Part shown: in pieces, positions 54,706 to 64,000 of the stretch
Numbering within the stretch: the stretch's first letter is position 1
Layout: each line of letters begins with the position of its first letter
Assembly (NCBI RefSeq): GCF_001424425.1
Contig: NZ_LMPT01000012.1
Location: 580,074 to 644,073 of the forward strand
Direction of reading: 5' to 3'
Length of the DNA: 64,000 bases
Origin: Acidovorax sp. Leaf191
GTDB taxonomy: Bacteria; Pseudomonadota; Gammaproteobacteria; Burkholderiales; Burkholderiaceae_C
The notes under the pieces: model-generated
Seen by the model: the letters and a program-made list of their open reading frames with translations, nothing else
Databases searched by the model: none
Told to the model about the DNA's origin: nothing
Program-made: the position numbers and the translations under genes

Positions 54706-55683
54706 CTACATCAGCAGGTGCTCGCCCGCGTTGTCGCCGCCCAGGATCACGTAGTTGACCTTGCGGATGTCCATCAGCTTCTTGCCACCGGCATAGCTGA
54801 TGGAGCTTTGCACGTCCTGCTCCATCTCGATGAGCGTGTCGGCCAGCTGGCCCTTCACGGGCTCCAGGATGCGCTTGCCTTCGACGTGCTTGTACTCGCC
54901 CTTGTTGAAGTCGCTGGCCGAGCCGTAGTACTCCTTGAACAGCGCGCCATCGACCTCGACGGTCTGGCCGGGCGACTCTTCGTGGCCGGCGAACAGCGAG
55001 CCGATCATCACCATGCTGGCGCCAAAACGGATGCTCTTGGCGATGTCGCCGTGGCTGCGGATGCCGCCGTCGGCAATGATGGGCTTGGTGGCCACGCGCG
55101 CGCACCACTTCAAGGCCGACAGCTGCCAGCCGCCCGTACCAAAGCCGGTCTTAAGCTTGGTGATGCACACCTTGCCCGGGCCCACGCCCACCTTGGTCGC
55201 GTCGGCGCCCCAGTTTTCCAGGTCGATCACGGCCTCGGGCGTGGCCACGTTGCCGGCAATCACGAAGGCGCCAGGCAGGTGCTGCTTGAGGTAGCCGATC
55301 ATGTTCTTCACGCTGTCGGCGTGGCCGTGCGCGATGTCGATGGTGATGTACTCGGGAGTGAGGCCCAGCGCCACCAGTTGGTCCACGGTGTCGTAGTCGG
55401 GCTGCTTCACGCCCAGCGAGATGGAGGCGTAGCAGCCCTGCGCATGCATGTCCTTCACGAACTGGACGTTGTCCAGGTCGAACCGGTGCATCACGTAGAA
55501 GTAGCCGTTTTTCGCCATCCAGGTGCAGATCTTTTCGTCCACCACCGTCTTCATGTTGGACGGCACCACCGGCAGCCGGAAAGAGCGCCCGCCCAGCTCC
55601 ACGCTGGCGTTGCACTCCGAGCGGCTTTCCACGAGGCACTTGCGGGGCAGCAGCAGAACGTTGTCGTAGTCGAAGATTTCCAT
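54706..55683 (-). CDS. guaC: GMP reductase
   Basis: 325 residues. (Beta/alpha)8 IMPDH/GMPR barrel: [20 protein letters not shown] start, [28 protein letters not shown] with catalytic Cys173, [20 protein letters not shown]. No CBS domains and a C-terminal SSISYAGG confirm GMPR over IMPDH. Converts GMP to IMP with NADPH. Upstream leader contains a terminator-like hairpin about 130 bp before the start. Confidence 0.96.
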   Translation of the reverse strand: MEIFDYDNVLLLPRKCLVESRSECNASVELGGRSFRLPVVPSNMKTVVDEKICTWMAKNGYFYVMHRFDLDNVQFVKDMHAQGCYASISLGVKQPDYDTVDQLVALGLTPEYITIDIAHGHADSVKNMIGYLKQHLPGAFVIAGNVATPEAVIDLENWGADATKVGVGPGKVCITKLKTGFGTGGWQLSALKWCARVATKPIIADGGIRSHGDIAKSIRFGASMVMIGSLFAGHEESPGQTVEVDGALFKEYYGSASDFNKGEYKHVEGKRILEPVKGQLADTLIEMEQDVQSSISYAGGKKLMDIRKVNYVILGGDNAGEHLLM

Positions 55684-55810
55684 GAGATTCCAAGCTCCAT
55701 CAAAGGACGCAGCAAAACGATTTCTGCTGCGGTGGGCGCTTGGCCTGGCCCCGGCTTGGTCTGTGGGCGGGGCCGTGGTGGCCGCTCCGAACCCCGCAGT
55801 GCGCGGGCAC

Positions 55811-55844
55811 AAAAAACCGGGCGTCAAGAAACTTGGGCCCGGTG
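55811..55844 (-). terminator. Terminator-like hairpin upstream of guaC
   Basis: Minus strand ACCGGGC / GCCCGGT with a 14-nt loop and TTTTTT. It ends the preceding exported-protein transcript or sits in the guaC leader; TAGAAT (minus, 55854-55849) just before it could be a -10. Confidence 0.75.
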
Positions 55845-55953
55845 ATTGATTCTACCCGCCTGTTCAGTGCACGTTATAACGATGGGGGTATGACCGGTAT
55901 GGCCTTCGGGCCTTCCGCGCCAGGGCGGCGCGTCTTTCAGCCTTCGTGCCCGT

Positions 55954-56667
55954 TCAGCGGCAGGCGGACTGCGCAGCGGCCACCATGCGCCCCTGCGCAT
56001 CCTGCAGCCAGCCCACCATGCGCAGGCGCTCGGGCTTGGCGCCCTCAGGGATGCGCATGGGACGAATCTCCTTCCATCCGTATTGCTCTTTTTTTGATAG
56101 CTGGTTGCGCTCGTCCCAGCTGCCCTGCAGCATGTTTCGCACCACATTCCTTGCTACCGCGGTGCCTTCGGCGCCTGCAGGGATCGACTCCACCAGCAGC
56201 AGGTGGAAAGTCCAGGGGCCAGGGGTTGCAACGCGCTGCGAGCCGCCGCGGGCCGGGCTCAGCGAAATCGCCGCGCCCAGGTAATCGTTGAAGGGCAGGC
56301 CATGCGCCACGCGCAGCCGGCCAGGCGCAGGGGCTTCGGTCGCGGCGATGTGCACATCCGATCGCGCCGGCGCGCTGCGCCCCAGCGCCTGCAGACGTGC
56401 CAGCGCATCGTTGGTGGCGGCGGCCGACAGCGGGGCGTCGTCGCCTGCGGCGGTCGGCACGATCCAGTCGAGCACCAGGGCAGGGGACCGCGCCGACGGC
56501 GCAGGCGTGTTCGATTCGCCCCAGCAGGCCTCGCAGTCGGCGCTGATGAAGCGCTCGAACACCGCGACGGGCCGGGGTTGGCCGTCGCTGGAGCAGGTGG
56601 CCTGCGCAGAAGCAAGCAGCGGCAGGCAGGCGCTGATGAGTGTGGCAGCAGCTATGGCAAACCGCAT
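55954..56667 (-). CDS. Exported protein, thioredoxin/DUF1223-like
   Basis: 237 residues. Signal peptide MRFAIAAATLISACLPLLAS with cleavage near ASAQA. Mature N-terminus has AVFERFISADCEACWGESN, a CxxC-like motif placed as in DUF1223 thioredoxin-like proteins. The rest, LVLDWIVPTAAGD and LLLVESIPAGAEGTAVARNV, fits that family loosely. Codons near 56081-56130 overlap half of a dispersed GCTAT element. Starts 1 bp after the stop of the 204-residue lipoprotein gene, so coupled. Confidence 0.72.
   Translation of the reverse strand: MRFAIAAATLISACLPLLASAQATCSSDGQPRPVAVFERFISADCEACWGESNTPAPSARSPALVLDWIVPTAAGDDAPLSAAATNDALARLQALGRSAPARSDVHIAATEAPAPGRLRVAHGLPFNDYLGAAISLSPARGGSQRVATPGPWTFHLLLVESIPAGAEGTAVARNVVRNMLQGSWDERNQLSKKEQYGWKEIRPMRIPEGAKPERLRMVGWLQDAQGRMVAAAQSACR
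56081..56130 (+). repeat. Half GCTAT element inside the exported-protein gene
   Basis: TTGCTCTTTTTTTGATAGCTG then GTTGCGCTCGTCCCA: outer hairpin partly decayed, GCGCT-GTCC arm intact, no second half. Confidence 0.55.
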
Positions 56668-56668
56668 G

Positions 56669-57283
56669 TCAGGTACCGGTCCGGCATTCAGGGGGGAGCG
56701 GCGTACCCGGAAACACAACCTCAGGGCGGCATGGATCGGGTTTGCGCACCTGCCGGATGCCTGCGGTGTAGTCCTCTTGTGCAATCCGTGCAGCGGTGCT
56801 GTCAGGCATATAGGCTGTGAATTCGTAGCTCAGGTTCGTGAGGGTCTGAGATTCCACGCTGATGGCGTGCTTGCAGGCAGCCTCCTGGGCCCACAGCTGG
56901 CTGCTGGACTGGGCAAGGCCCTTGGCCTGGATTTGAGGTGCGTAGTGGCTCTGCAGCACCAACAGGTTGCTGGTCACCCGGTACTGGGCCAGACCTTGCG
57001 CGTTGCGCATCGGGGTGTCCACCGTTTGCACCGTAGCAGGTGCCCACGTGCGCGGGCCGACCGCCTGGACCGGCCATGCAAAGGGCTGGACATGCGCAGC
57101 CATCCAGGCACACACGGCTGCATCCTGGGAGTACGTCATTGCAGGCATGGGCACAAGCGGCGGCACATCACCTGCGCCGGGGCCTTCCTGCGCCGTATCT
57201 CCGTTGCCGCCGCCGCAGCCCGCCAACACGACCGACAGTGTTGTTGCGCAAGCCAGCACGTGCCGGCGAATGTTGTCCTTCAC
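56669..57283 (-). CDS. Lipoprotein of unknown function
   Basis: 204 residues from GTG 57283. GGGAGGAA lies 6-7 nt before it, inside the longer frame, which decides the start. Lipobox VLAGC near residue 23, then a Gly-rich spacer. Mature part has YSQDAAVCAWMAAHVQPFAWPV and paired cysteines (VCAW, ACKH, DPCR, PECR). No family recognised. Two-gene operon with the DUF1223-like gene. Confidence 0.72.
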   Translation of the reverse strand: MKDNIRRHVLACATTLSVVLAGCGGGNGDTAQEGPGAGDVPPLVPMPAMTYSQDAAVCAWMAAHVQPFAWPVQAVGPRTWAPATVQTVDTPMRNAQGLAQYRVTSNLLVLQSHYAPQIQAKGLAQSSSQLWAQEAACKHAISVESQTLTNLSYEFTAYMPDSTAARIAQEDYTAGIRQVRKPDPCRPEVVFPGTPLPPECRTGT

Positions 57284-57348
57284 AGCAGGTTCCTCCCATG
57301 GATGCATGTCACTGCATCATAGGACGAAGGCTTTCCTACAATGCCTGG

Positions 57349-59793
<2,445 letters not shown>

Positions 59794-60008
59794 AGACAGC
59801 CCGCCATGCCGATGAGCAGCATGCTGTCGTGGCGCTTACCGATCAGGCCGAGTGCTGCAGGCCCTGGAAGTTGTCTGCCTCGGCTGTACGGCATATGTGG
59901 CGTGGTATGGCTTTTTCAGGGGCAGTGCGGCAGGCCTGGCATGCCGTCCGTCAGCCCTGCTTGTCACTCCGGTGAGCGCCGTAACCCACCACCGCTGAAA
60001 GGCATGTC

Positions 60009-60626
60009 GTGAGCGTTGCGCCCATTCTTTCTCCTGCCGGTGGCCTCGCCCTTGTGGTGCTGGGTGGACTGCCAGGCGTGGGCAAGAGCACGGTGGCGCG
60101 CGCGCTGCTGGCGCAGTGGCGCGCGGTCTACCTTCGCATCGACACCATCGAACAGGCATTGCGGGATTCCATGGCTCTGCAGGGCGATGTGGGGCCTGCC
60201 GGCTACGTGGTGGCCTATGCCCTGGCGCGCACTCAGCTGGCGCAGGGCCTGCCGGTGCTGGTGGACTGCGTGAACCCCTTGGCGGTAACGCGCCATGCGT
60301 GGCACGCCGTGGCGCGGGATGCGCAGGCGCCGTGCTTGGATGTGGAGATCATCTGCTCCGACATCCACGCGCATCGGCAGCGGGTGGACACACGGCCCAC
60401 CGATGTGCCGGGGCTCGTGCCGCCCCGATGGGAGGCCGTGCTCCAGCATGACTACGCGCCGTGGCCGGAAGGCGGGCACAACCGCGTGGAGGGGATGAAG
60501 AGCAGTGCAGATGCCTCTCGAATGGTGATCGACACGGCTGCCCACACTGCAGAACAGGCCGCGGCCAAGGTGCTTGCCGCGTTGCGCGCATTGACGGTTC
60601 GCGCTGCTGGCCGCGGTCGCGATTGA
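60009..60626 (+). CDS. P-loop kinase-like protein
   Basis: 205 residues from GTG 60009 (AAAGG 6 nt upstream). Walker A GGLPGVGKST at about 19-28, then AVYLRIDTIEQALRDS and VLVDCVNPLAVTRHAW, the layout of small AAA_33-type kinases such as gluconate kinase or zeta-toxin-like phosphotransferases. No antitoxin-like partner adjoins it, so a toxin role is not supported. Substrate unknown. Confidence 0.82.
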   Translation: MSVAPILSPAGGLALVVLGGLPGVGKSTVARALLAQWRAVYLRIDTIEQALRDSMALQGDVGPAGYVVAYALARTQLAQGLPVLVDCVNPLAVTRHAWHAVARDAQAPCLDVEIICSDIHAHRQRVDTRPTDVPGLVPPRWEAVLQHDYAPWPEGGHNRVEGMKSSADASRMVIDTAAHTAEQAAAKVLAALRALTVRAAGRGRD

Positions 60627-60991
60627 ACCTGCTACAGCAACGTCTCCGGGTGGCGGCGGGCCCGCGCCATCGGGCCTTCATCGCAAGCGTGCTGCCACGA
60701 TGCAAGTGTGAGCTTCATGGCTGTGGGAGTGTTTCGTGCTTCGCAATGCTGTAACGCGCTGTGACGGTGTTCATTGAGTTTTCATAACTCGGAGGAACGA
60801 CGGATTGCCCGGCACTATGGCCCTTGGCCTCCGTGCGCAGCCTCGTGGCGCGTTGAACGGTCTAGTGCAGCGCGGCAAGGTTGCCTACAACTCCTTACCC
60901 CTGCGCGGCCAGGGTCTCCAAGAATTGTTCAACGCATGGCGCCCACCCCCTGTTCCCGGGCGTGCACTGCGATCCATTCTGGGAGGAAACC
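60627..60991 (+). other. 365-bp gap
   Basis: GC-rich, no gene supported. GAGTT-TTCAT-AACTC (near 60777-60791) is a small inverted repeat next to GGAGGAACG. Frames through it (for example from 60805) lack domain or composition support. Confidence 0.5.
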
Positions 60992-61648
60992 ATGGCATCA
61001 ATCCCGTCGCGAGACGCACGCGAGACTCGGAGCAAGCCTGTGAGCCGGACTGCCGCCGCAGTGCTGCTCGCCAGCTGGCTGGTCGCCTGCGGTGATCGCG
61101 TCAACGAGCCCGTGGCATCACCGCCGACCGGGGCGGCAGCGGCGCCATCGCCGGCCTCCCCTGCTATGCCCGCAGTGCCTGCCGCACCGGCCTATCCTGT
61201 GGCGGCTGCTGCAGCGCCGGCTTCGCCGGCACACCCGTCTACCGCTGCTGTGCAGGCCGCACCCGTCAAGTTGCCGCTGGCCGTACAGGGGGTCGCACCT
61301 GCAGGGCTGACTGTGCGCATCAAAGGTGCCGAAGTGGGTGGCGATGCCACCGTGCTGGACGTGAGCATCTCGTTCGCCAACCGCATCACCAACTCGACGA
61401 TGCTGGCGCTGGCCGACACCTACCTGCAGGACGAAAGCGGCGCCAAGCTGCACATCCAGCGCCCCGAAGGCAACCGGGACATCACCATCCGCGAGGGGCA
61501 AACGCTGGAGGGGCAGCTCGTCTTCATGGGCAGTGTGGCCCCCAGTGCGCGGCAACTCAAGCTGGTGTTCAACGATGGCAACCAGGGCGACAACATCGTG
61601 GCACCTGGCCTGGCCATCGACGTGCCACTGCCCGCCGCCAAGGGCTGA
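60992..61648 (+). CDS. Envelope lipoprotein with Ala/Pro-rich linker
   Basis: 218 residues. GGGAGGAAAC precedes ATG 60992. Long N-region then lipobox LVAC (Cys about 31), an Ala/Pro/Ser linker (about 40-95) suited to span the periplasm, and a beta-rich domain: VRIKGAEVGGDATVLDVSISFANR, LADTYLQDESGAKLHI, LEGQLVFMGSVAPSARQLKLVF. Resembles DUF4352-like immunoglobulin folds, but the family is not certain. First of a three-gene envelope cluster with an OmpA protein and a zinc-ribbon protein. Confidence 0.78.
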   Translation: MASIPSRDARETRSKPVSRTAAAVLLASWLVACGDRVNEPVASPPTGAAAAPSPASPAMPAVPAAPAYPVAAAAAPASPAHPSTAAVQAAPVKLPLAVQGVAPAGLTVRIKGAEVGGDATVLDVSISFANRITNSTMLALADTYLQDESGAKLHIQRPEGNRDITIREGQTLEGQLVFMGSVAPSARQLKLVFNDGNQGDNIVAPGLAIDVPLPAAKG

Positions 61649-61691
61649 CTGCGTGGGGTGTGGTCCATTCAGTCCAGTCCCGAAAGGACGG

Positions 61692-62441
61692 GTGCTGGCG
61701 GTGGTGGCAGCGAGGGCCACTGGAGTCGCTGCGACGCTGCTGATGACCGCGTCGGCGGGCTGGGCACAGCAGGTGCCAAGCGCTGATGTGCGCAGCGGCC
61801 GGTCGCTGAAAGACGTGCCCACGCAATTGCGGCCGGCTGCCTCAGCGCCCGCCACACGACTCAGTCCGGTGAATGCGCAGGGAGCGCTCGGCGCATCATC
61901 GCGGCAGACCTCGCTGCAGGGCGCAGCGCCCGCCATCTCGCTAGGGACCGCAGCACAGCCGCAGACGGCCCTGCTGCTGCGGCAGGCCGAGGTGCCGCCG
62001 CAGCGGCGGGCTATCACCCGCAGCTTGATCGCAGAGCTCCATGCGCGGCCTACTGCGCAGCAGGCAATCTCCATCGACCTGCCTGCCGACGTGCTGTTCG
62101 ACTTCGACAAGGCCGACCTGCGGCCCGATGCATTGCCCACGCTGCAGAAGGCGGCAGAGCTGATCCAGAGCTATCCGCGCGCGCCGTTGCGCGTCGTGGG
62201 CCACACCGACAGCAAAGGCTCCGATGGCTACAACGACACGCTGTCGCAGCGCCGCTCCCAGGCGGTGGCGCAAGCGCTGCAAGAGCGCACGGGCCGCAGT
62301 GCCGCAGCGCAGGGGCGCGGCAAGCGCGAACCTGTGGCTGCCAACACCACGCCGGACGGCCAGGACGACCCCGCGGGCCGCCAGCGCAACCGGCGTGTGC
62401 AGATATTGATCGAGCCACCGGCGGGTGGCGTCCCCTCATGA
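61692..62441 (+). CDS. OmpA-family protein
   Basis: About 249 residues. A signal peptide (VVAARATGVAATLLMTASAGWAQ) is followed by a low-complexity ~85-residue part. The OmpA-like peptidoglycan-binding domain follows (about 130-245): VLFDFDKADLRPDALPTLQKA, VVGHTDSKGSDGYNDTLSQRR and GRQRNRRVQILI, with the diaminopimelate-binding Asp and Arg. The start is uncertain: GTG 61692 follows GAAAGGAC closely; GTG 61650 directly after the upstream stop is possible. Likely co-expressed with the lipoprotein. Confidence 0.85.
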   Translation: MLAVVAARATGVAATLLMTASAGWAQQVPSADVRSGRSLKDVPTQLRPAASAPATRLSPVNAQGALGASSRQTSLQGAAPAISLGTAAQPQTALLLRQAEVPPQRRAITRSLIAELHARPTAQQAISIDLPADVLFDFDKADLRPDALPTLQKAAELIQSYPRAPLRVVGHTDSKGSDGYNDTLSQRRSQAVAQALQERTGRSAAAQGRGKREPVAANTTPDGQDDPAGRQRNRRVQILIEPPAGGVPS

Positions 62442-62451
62442 AGGAGAGCTT

Positions 62452-62721
62452 ATGGCGTTGATCACATGCCCCGACTGCAACCGACAGGTGTCCTCGCTGG
62501 CCGTGGCCTGTCCGGGGTGCGGCTACCCCATCGCTTCGGCCCATGGCGGGTTGAGCCCGGGCGGGCAGAAGCCACTCAGCGCCCTGCAGTCGCCCCAGGT
62601 GTGGGGCCGTGTGACCGGCGTGGTGGGCGCCTGGCTGGTCGCTCCGTGGATCGCCCGCATGCTGGCCGTGGTGGGGGCCTGCGTGATGGGGTACTTTCTG
62701 TTTCGGGGCGGCCGCCAGTGA
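62452..62721 (+). CDS. Zinc-ribbon membrane protein
   Basis: 89 residues after AAGGAG. N-terminal zinc ribbon CPDC (about 6-9) and CPGCGYPI (about 21-28), then a linker and one or two membrane helices (GVVGAWLVAPWIARMLAVVG, ending YFLFRGG). Typical small zinc_ribbon_2 protein; function unknown. Last of the envelope cluster. Confidence 0.8.
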   Translation: MALITCPDCNRQVSSLAVACPGCGYPIASAHGGLSPGGQKPLSALQSPQVWGRVTGVVGAWLVAPWIARMLAVVGACVMGYFLFRGGRQ

Positions 62722-62817
62722 GCGGATGAATTGAGTACTGCTGGGCGCGGTGCAGCGCGGCGCGGTGATTCCGCCTGAAGCAGAGGCCGTAGCAGCCGCC
62801 GGTTCGCAACCGCGTCG

Positions 62818-63996
62818 TCAGAGACGCACCCAGTGGTTGTCCATGCGCGCACCGGCCAGGGCGGGGGCATGCGGATGCGCGACAGGGCGGTCCCCCTGCG
62901 CGTCCTGCAGCGTGCGCGTGAGCCCTGCCGCCCAAAGCTGGTCTTGCGCATCGGCGGCCAGCGCGCACACTTCTTCGAGCGGAATCAGTCCGCGCCAGGT
63001 GCCGTCGGCCGTGAAGTGCGCCACGCCGTCGACCCGGGGGCAGCTCACCGCCCAGCCAGCGCGGGTTGCGGCAATGCTGCCACCGTAGCCAGACAGCGAC
63101 CGCGGCGCCGCATGCGGCGTCAGTTGCTGTCCATCGAACCGCGCCAGGATGGGCGCCGCCGCCTTGGCGGCGCTGTCGCCATGCTCGGCCTGCAGGGCAA
63201 TCCCCAATGTCTTGCCATCGGGGCTCCACGCCAGGTGGCGCAGGCTCAGGCGTTTGTCCTCCAGCCGCCATTGACCCAGCAGGTCGCCCCGGCGGCCGTC
63301 GAGCCGTACCAGAGACGAATCCATGGTGTCCAGATCGCGCTTGACCCGGCCCGTTTCAGGCGATGTGGGCACGCCGCCGTTGGCAACGATCAACGTGGGC
63401 GCGCCACGACTGCCGGTGTCCCAGATCAGTTCGTGGGCGTCGATGCCGTGGGTGGGCCACTCGGCGATTTTTTGCAGCGTGGCGGCATGCCGCACGCCGA
63501 TCAAGCTCTGGCCGGTTTCCGTATCGGTTTCGGTGGTGTAGACGCGTTGGCCGTCCGGGCTGCACAGTGCATGGCCATTGAAGGAGCGCTCTCCGTCCTG
63601 CCACAGCCACAGGGGTGGGCGGTCGCCCCGGCCTGGCTGCCAGTGCACCATCCAGTCGCCCGGTCGGCGGGACACGGCCAGCACCGCGCCGCCGGGCAGC
63701 ACGCACAGGCCATGGGCGCGGGTCGGCACCTCCATCGCAGCGCGCACCTGCAGGGCCTGGCCCGCGCCTTCGTGCGCTGACAGCGAGCCTATGTAGAAGC
63801 TTCCCTCGCGCTCCCAGGCAGCCGCGAGCGAGATGCCTGCAGGGCCGCCTGCGCCGGTGCTGGCCCATGCACTGCGCGGCAGCACCGTCCACGCGCTGAG
63901 GCCAGCGAGCATGGCCAGCACCTGCCGCCGGTTCTGCCCGAGCAAGGGGTGCGCTGGCTGCGTGCAGGGGTTGTGTTTGCTAGTCACCGTCCGCAT
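62818..63996 (-). CDS. DUF1513 exported beta-propeller protein
   Basis: 392 residues from ATG 63996; the frame is open to the window edge, so a longer start cannot be excluded. Tat-like NRRQVLAMLAGLSAW signal, then DUF1513 features: HGLCVLPGGAVLAVSRRPGDWM, NGHALCSPDGQRVYTTETD, HELIWDTGSRGAPTLIVANGG and RHLAWSPDGKTLGIALQAE, a seven-bladed-propeller pattern. DUF1513 genes usually end imelysin/IrpA iron-regulated operons; the upstream partners would be beyond 64000. Confidence 0.88.
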   Translation of the reverse strand: MRTVTSKHNPCTQPAHPLLGQNRRQVLAMLAGLSAWTVLPRSAWASTGAGGPAGISLAAAWEREGSFYIGSLSAHEGAGQALQVRAAMEVPTRAHGLCVLPGGAVLAVSRRPGDWMVHWQPGRGDRPPLWLWQDGERSFNGHALCSPDGQRVYTTETDTETGQSLIGVRHAATLQKIAEWPTHGIDAHELIWDTGSRGAPTLIVANGGVPTSPETGRVKRDLDTMDSSLVRLDGRRGDLLGQWRLEDKRLSLRHLAWSPDGKTLGIALQAEHGDSAAKAAAPILARFDGQQLTPHAAPRSLSGYGGSIAATRAGWAVSCPRVDGVAHFTADGTWRGLIPLEEVCALAADAQDQLWAAGLTRTLQDAQGDRPVAHPHAPALAGARMDNHWVRL

Positions 63997-64000
63997 CCGA

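Noticed and set aside
60009-60626. P-loop protein as a zeta-like toxin
   Set aside because: No antitoxin-like gene adjoins it and the sequence is equally compatible with small-molecule kinases.
60805-61095. 96-codon plus-strand frame overlapping the lipoprotein start
   Set aside because: Overlaps the better-supported lipoprotein gene in another frame and has no domain.

Overview
The window is GC-rich, densely coded bacterial chromosome. Gene content and order (rpsP-rimM-trmD-rplS, rpmB-rpmG, a Crp-type regulator followed by ftsK-lolA-rarA, a livHMGF run, tRNA-Lys(CTT)), paired pimeloyl-CoA-type acyl-CoA dehydrogenases, an IPTL-CTERM surface protein, and a dispersed palindromic element with a GCTAT...ATAGC core all point to Betaproteobacteria, Burkholderiales, family Comamonadaceae, probably Acidovorax or a close relative. 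No rRNA, prophage, insertion sequence or CRISPR array is visible.

Layout. 0-5.4 kb: a divergent sensor kinase (cut by the window edge) and OmpR-type regulator, a 956-residue IPTL-CTERM protein, and a DUF3617 protein. 5.4-13 kb: a lipoprotein hydrolase, two acyl-CoA dehydrogenases, a YceH-family protein divergent from purN, a DUF1653 protein and an M48 peptidase. 13-20 kb: an RsmB-like RNA methyltransferase, a fatty acid desaturase, a DUF2917 gene divergent from a MocR-type regulator, rpmBG and trxB. 20-26 kb: Crp/Fnr regulator, ftsK, lolA, an opposed DUF1304 gene and rarA. 26-33 kb: livHMGF branched-chain amino acid importer (no binding protein here), an outer-membrane barrel protein, and a DUF47-pit phosphate uptake pair behind a Pho-box-like triple repeat. 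33-45.7 kb: translation genes (rpsP, rimM, trmD, rplS, rsgA, orn), a CoA pyrophosphatase, a CobD/CbiB-like protein, pterin dehydratase, a Ste24-like peptidase, a DEAD-box helicase with a long leader, and a tandem-PAS GGDEF protein. 45.7-48.5 kb: a 9-copy heptamer repeat, a Bcr/CflA efflux pump and an orphan GH8 endoglucanase (bcsZ) whose expected catalytic Asp is Asn.

48.5-52.6 kb is the accessory part: AT-rich DNA with weak coding, three genes for exported proteins (261, 303 and 139 aa; none confidently assignable), ending at the 3' end of tRNA-Lys. It looks like a small genomic island. 52.7-64 kb returns to GC-rich core DNA: a beta-hydroxyacid dehydrogenase, an arylformamidase-like hydrolase, guaC, two small exported proteins, a UvrD-type helicase, a P-loop kinase-like protein, a lipoprotein/OmpA/zinc-ribbon envelope cluster, and a DUF1513 protein at the edge.

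The most unusual signals are: (1) the dispersed GCTAT element, seen between genes but also inside reading frames, most clearly in uvrD and over the LolA signal peptide; (2) the tRNA-Lys-linked island of exported orphan proteins; (3) the BcsZ active-site substitution; (4) the Pho-box-like triple repeat; (5) the heptamer tandem array; (6) an 83-bp repeat beginning at two stop codons.
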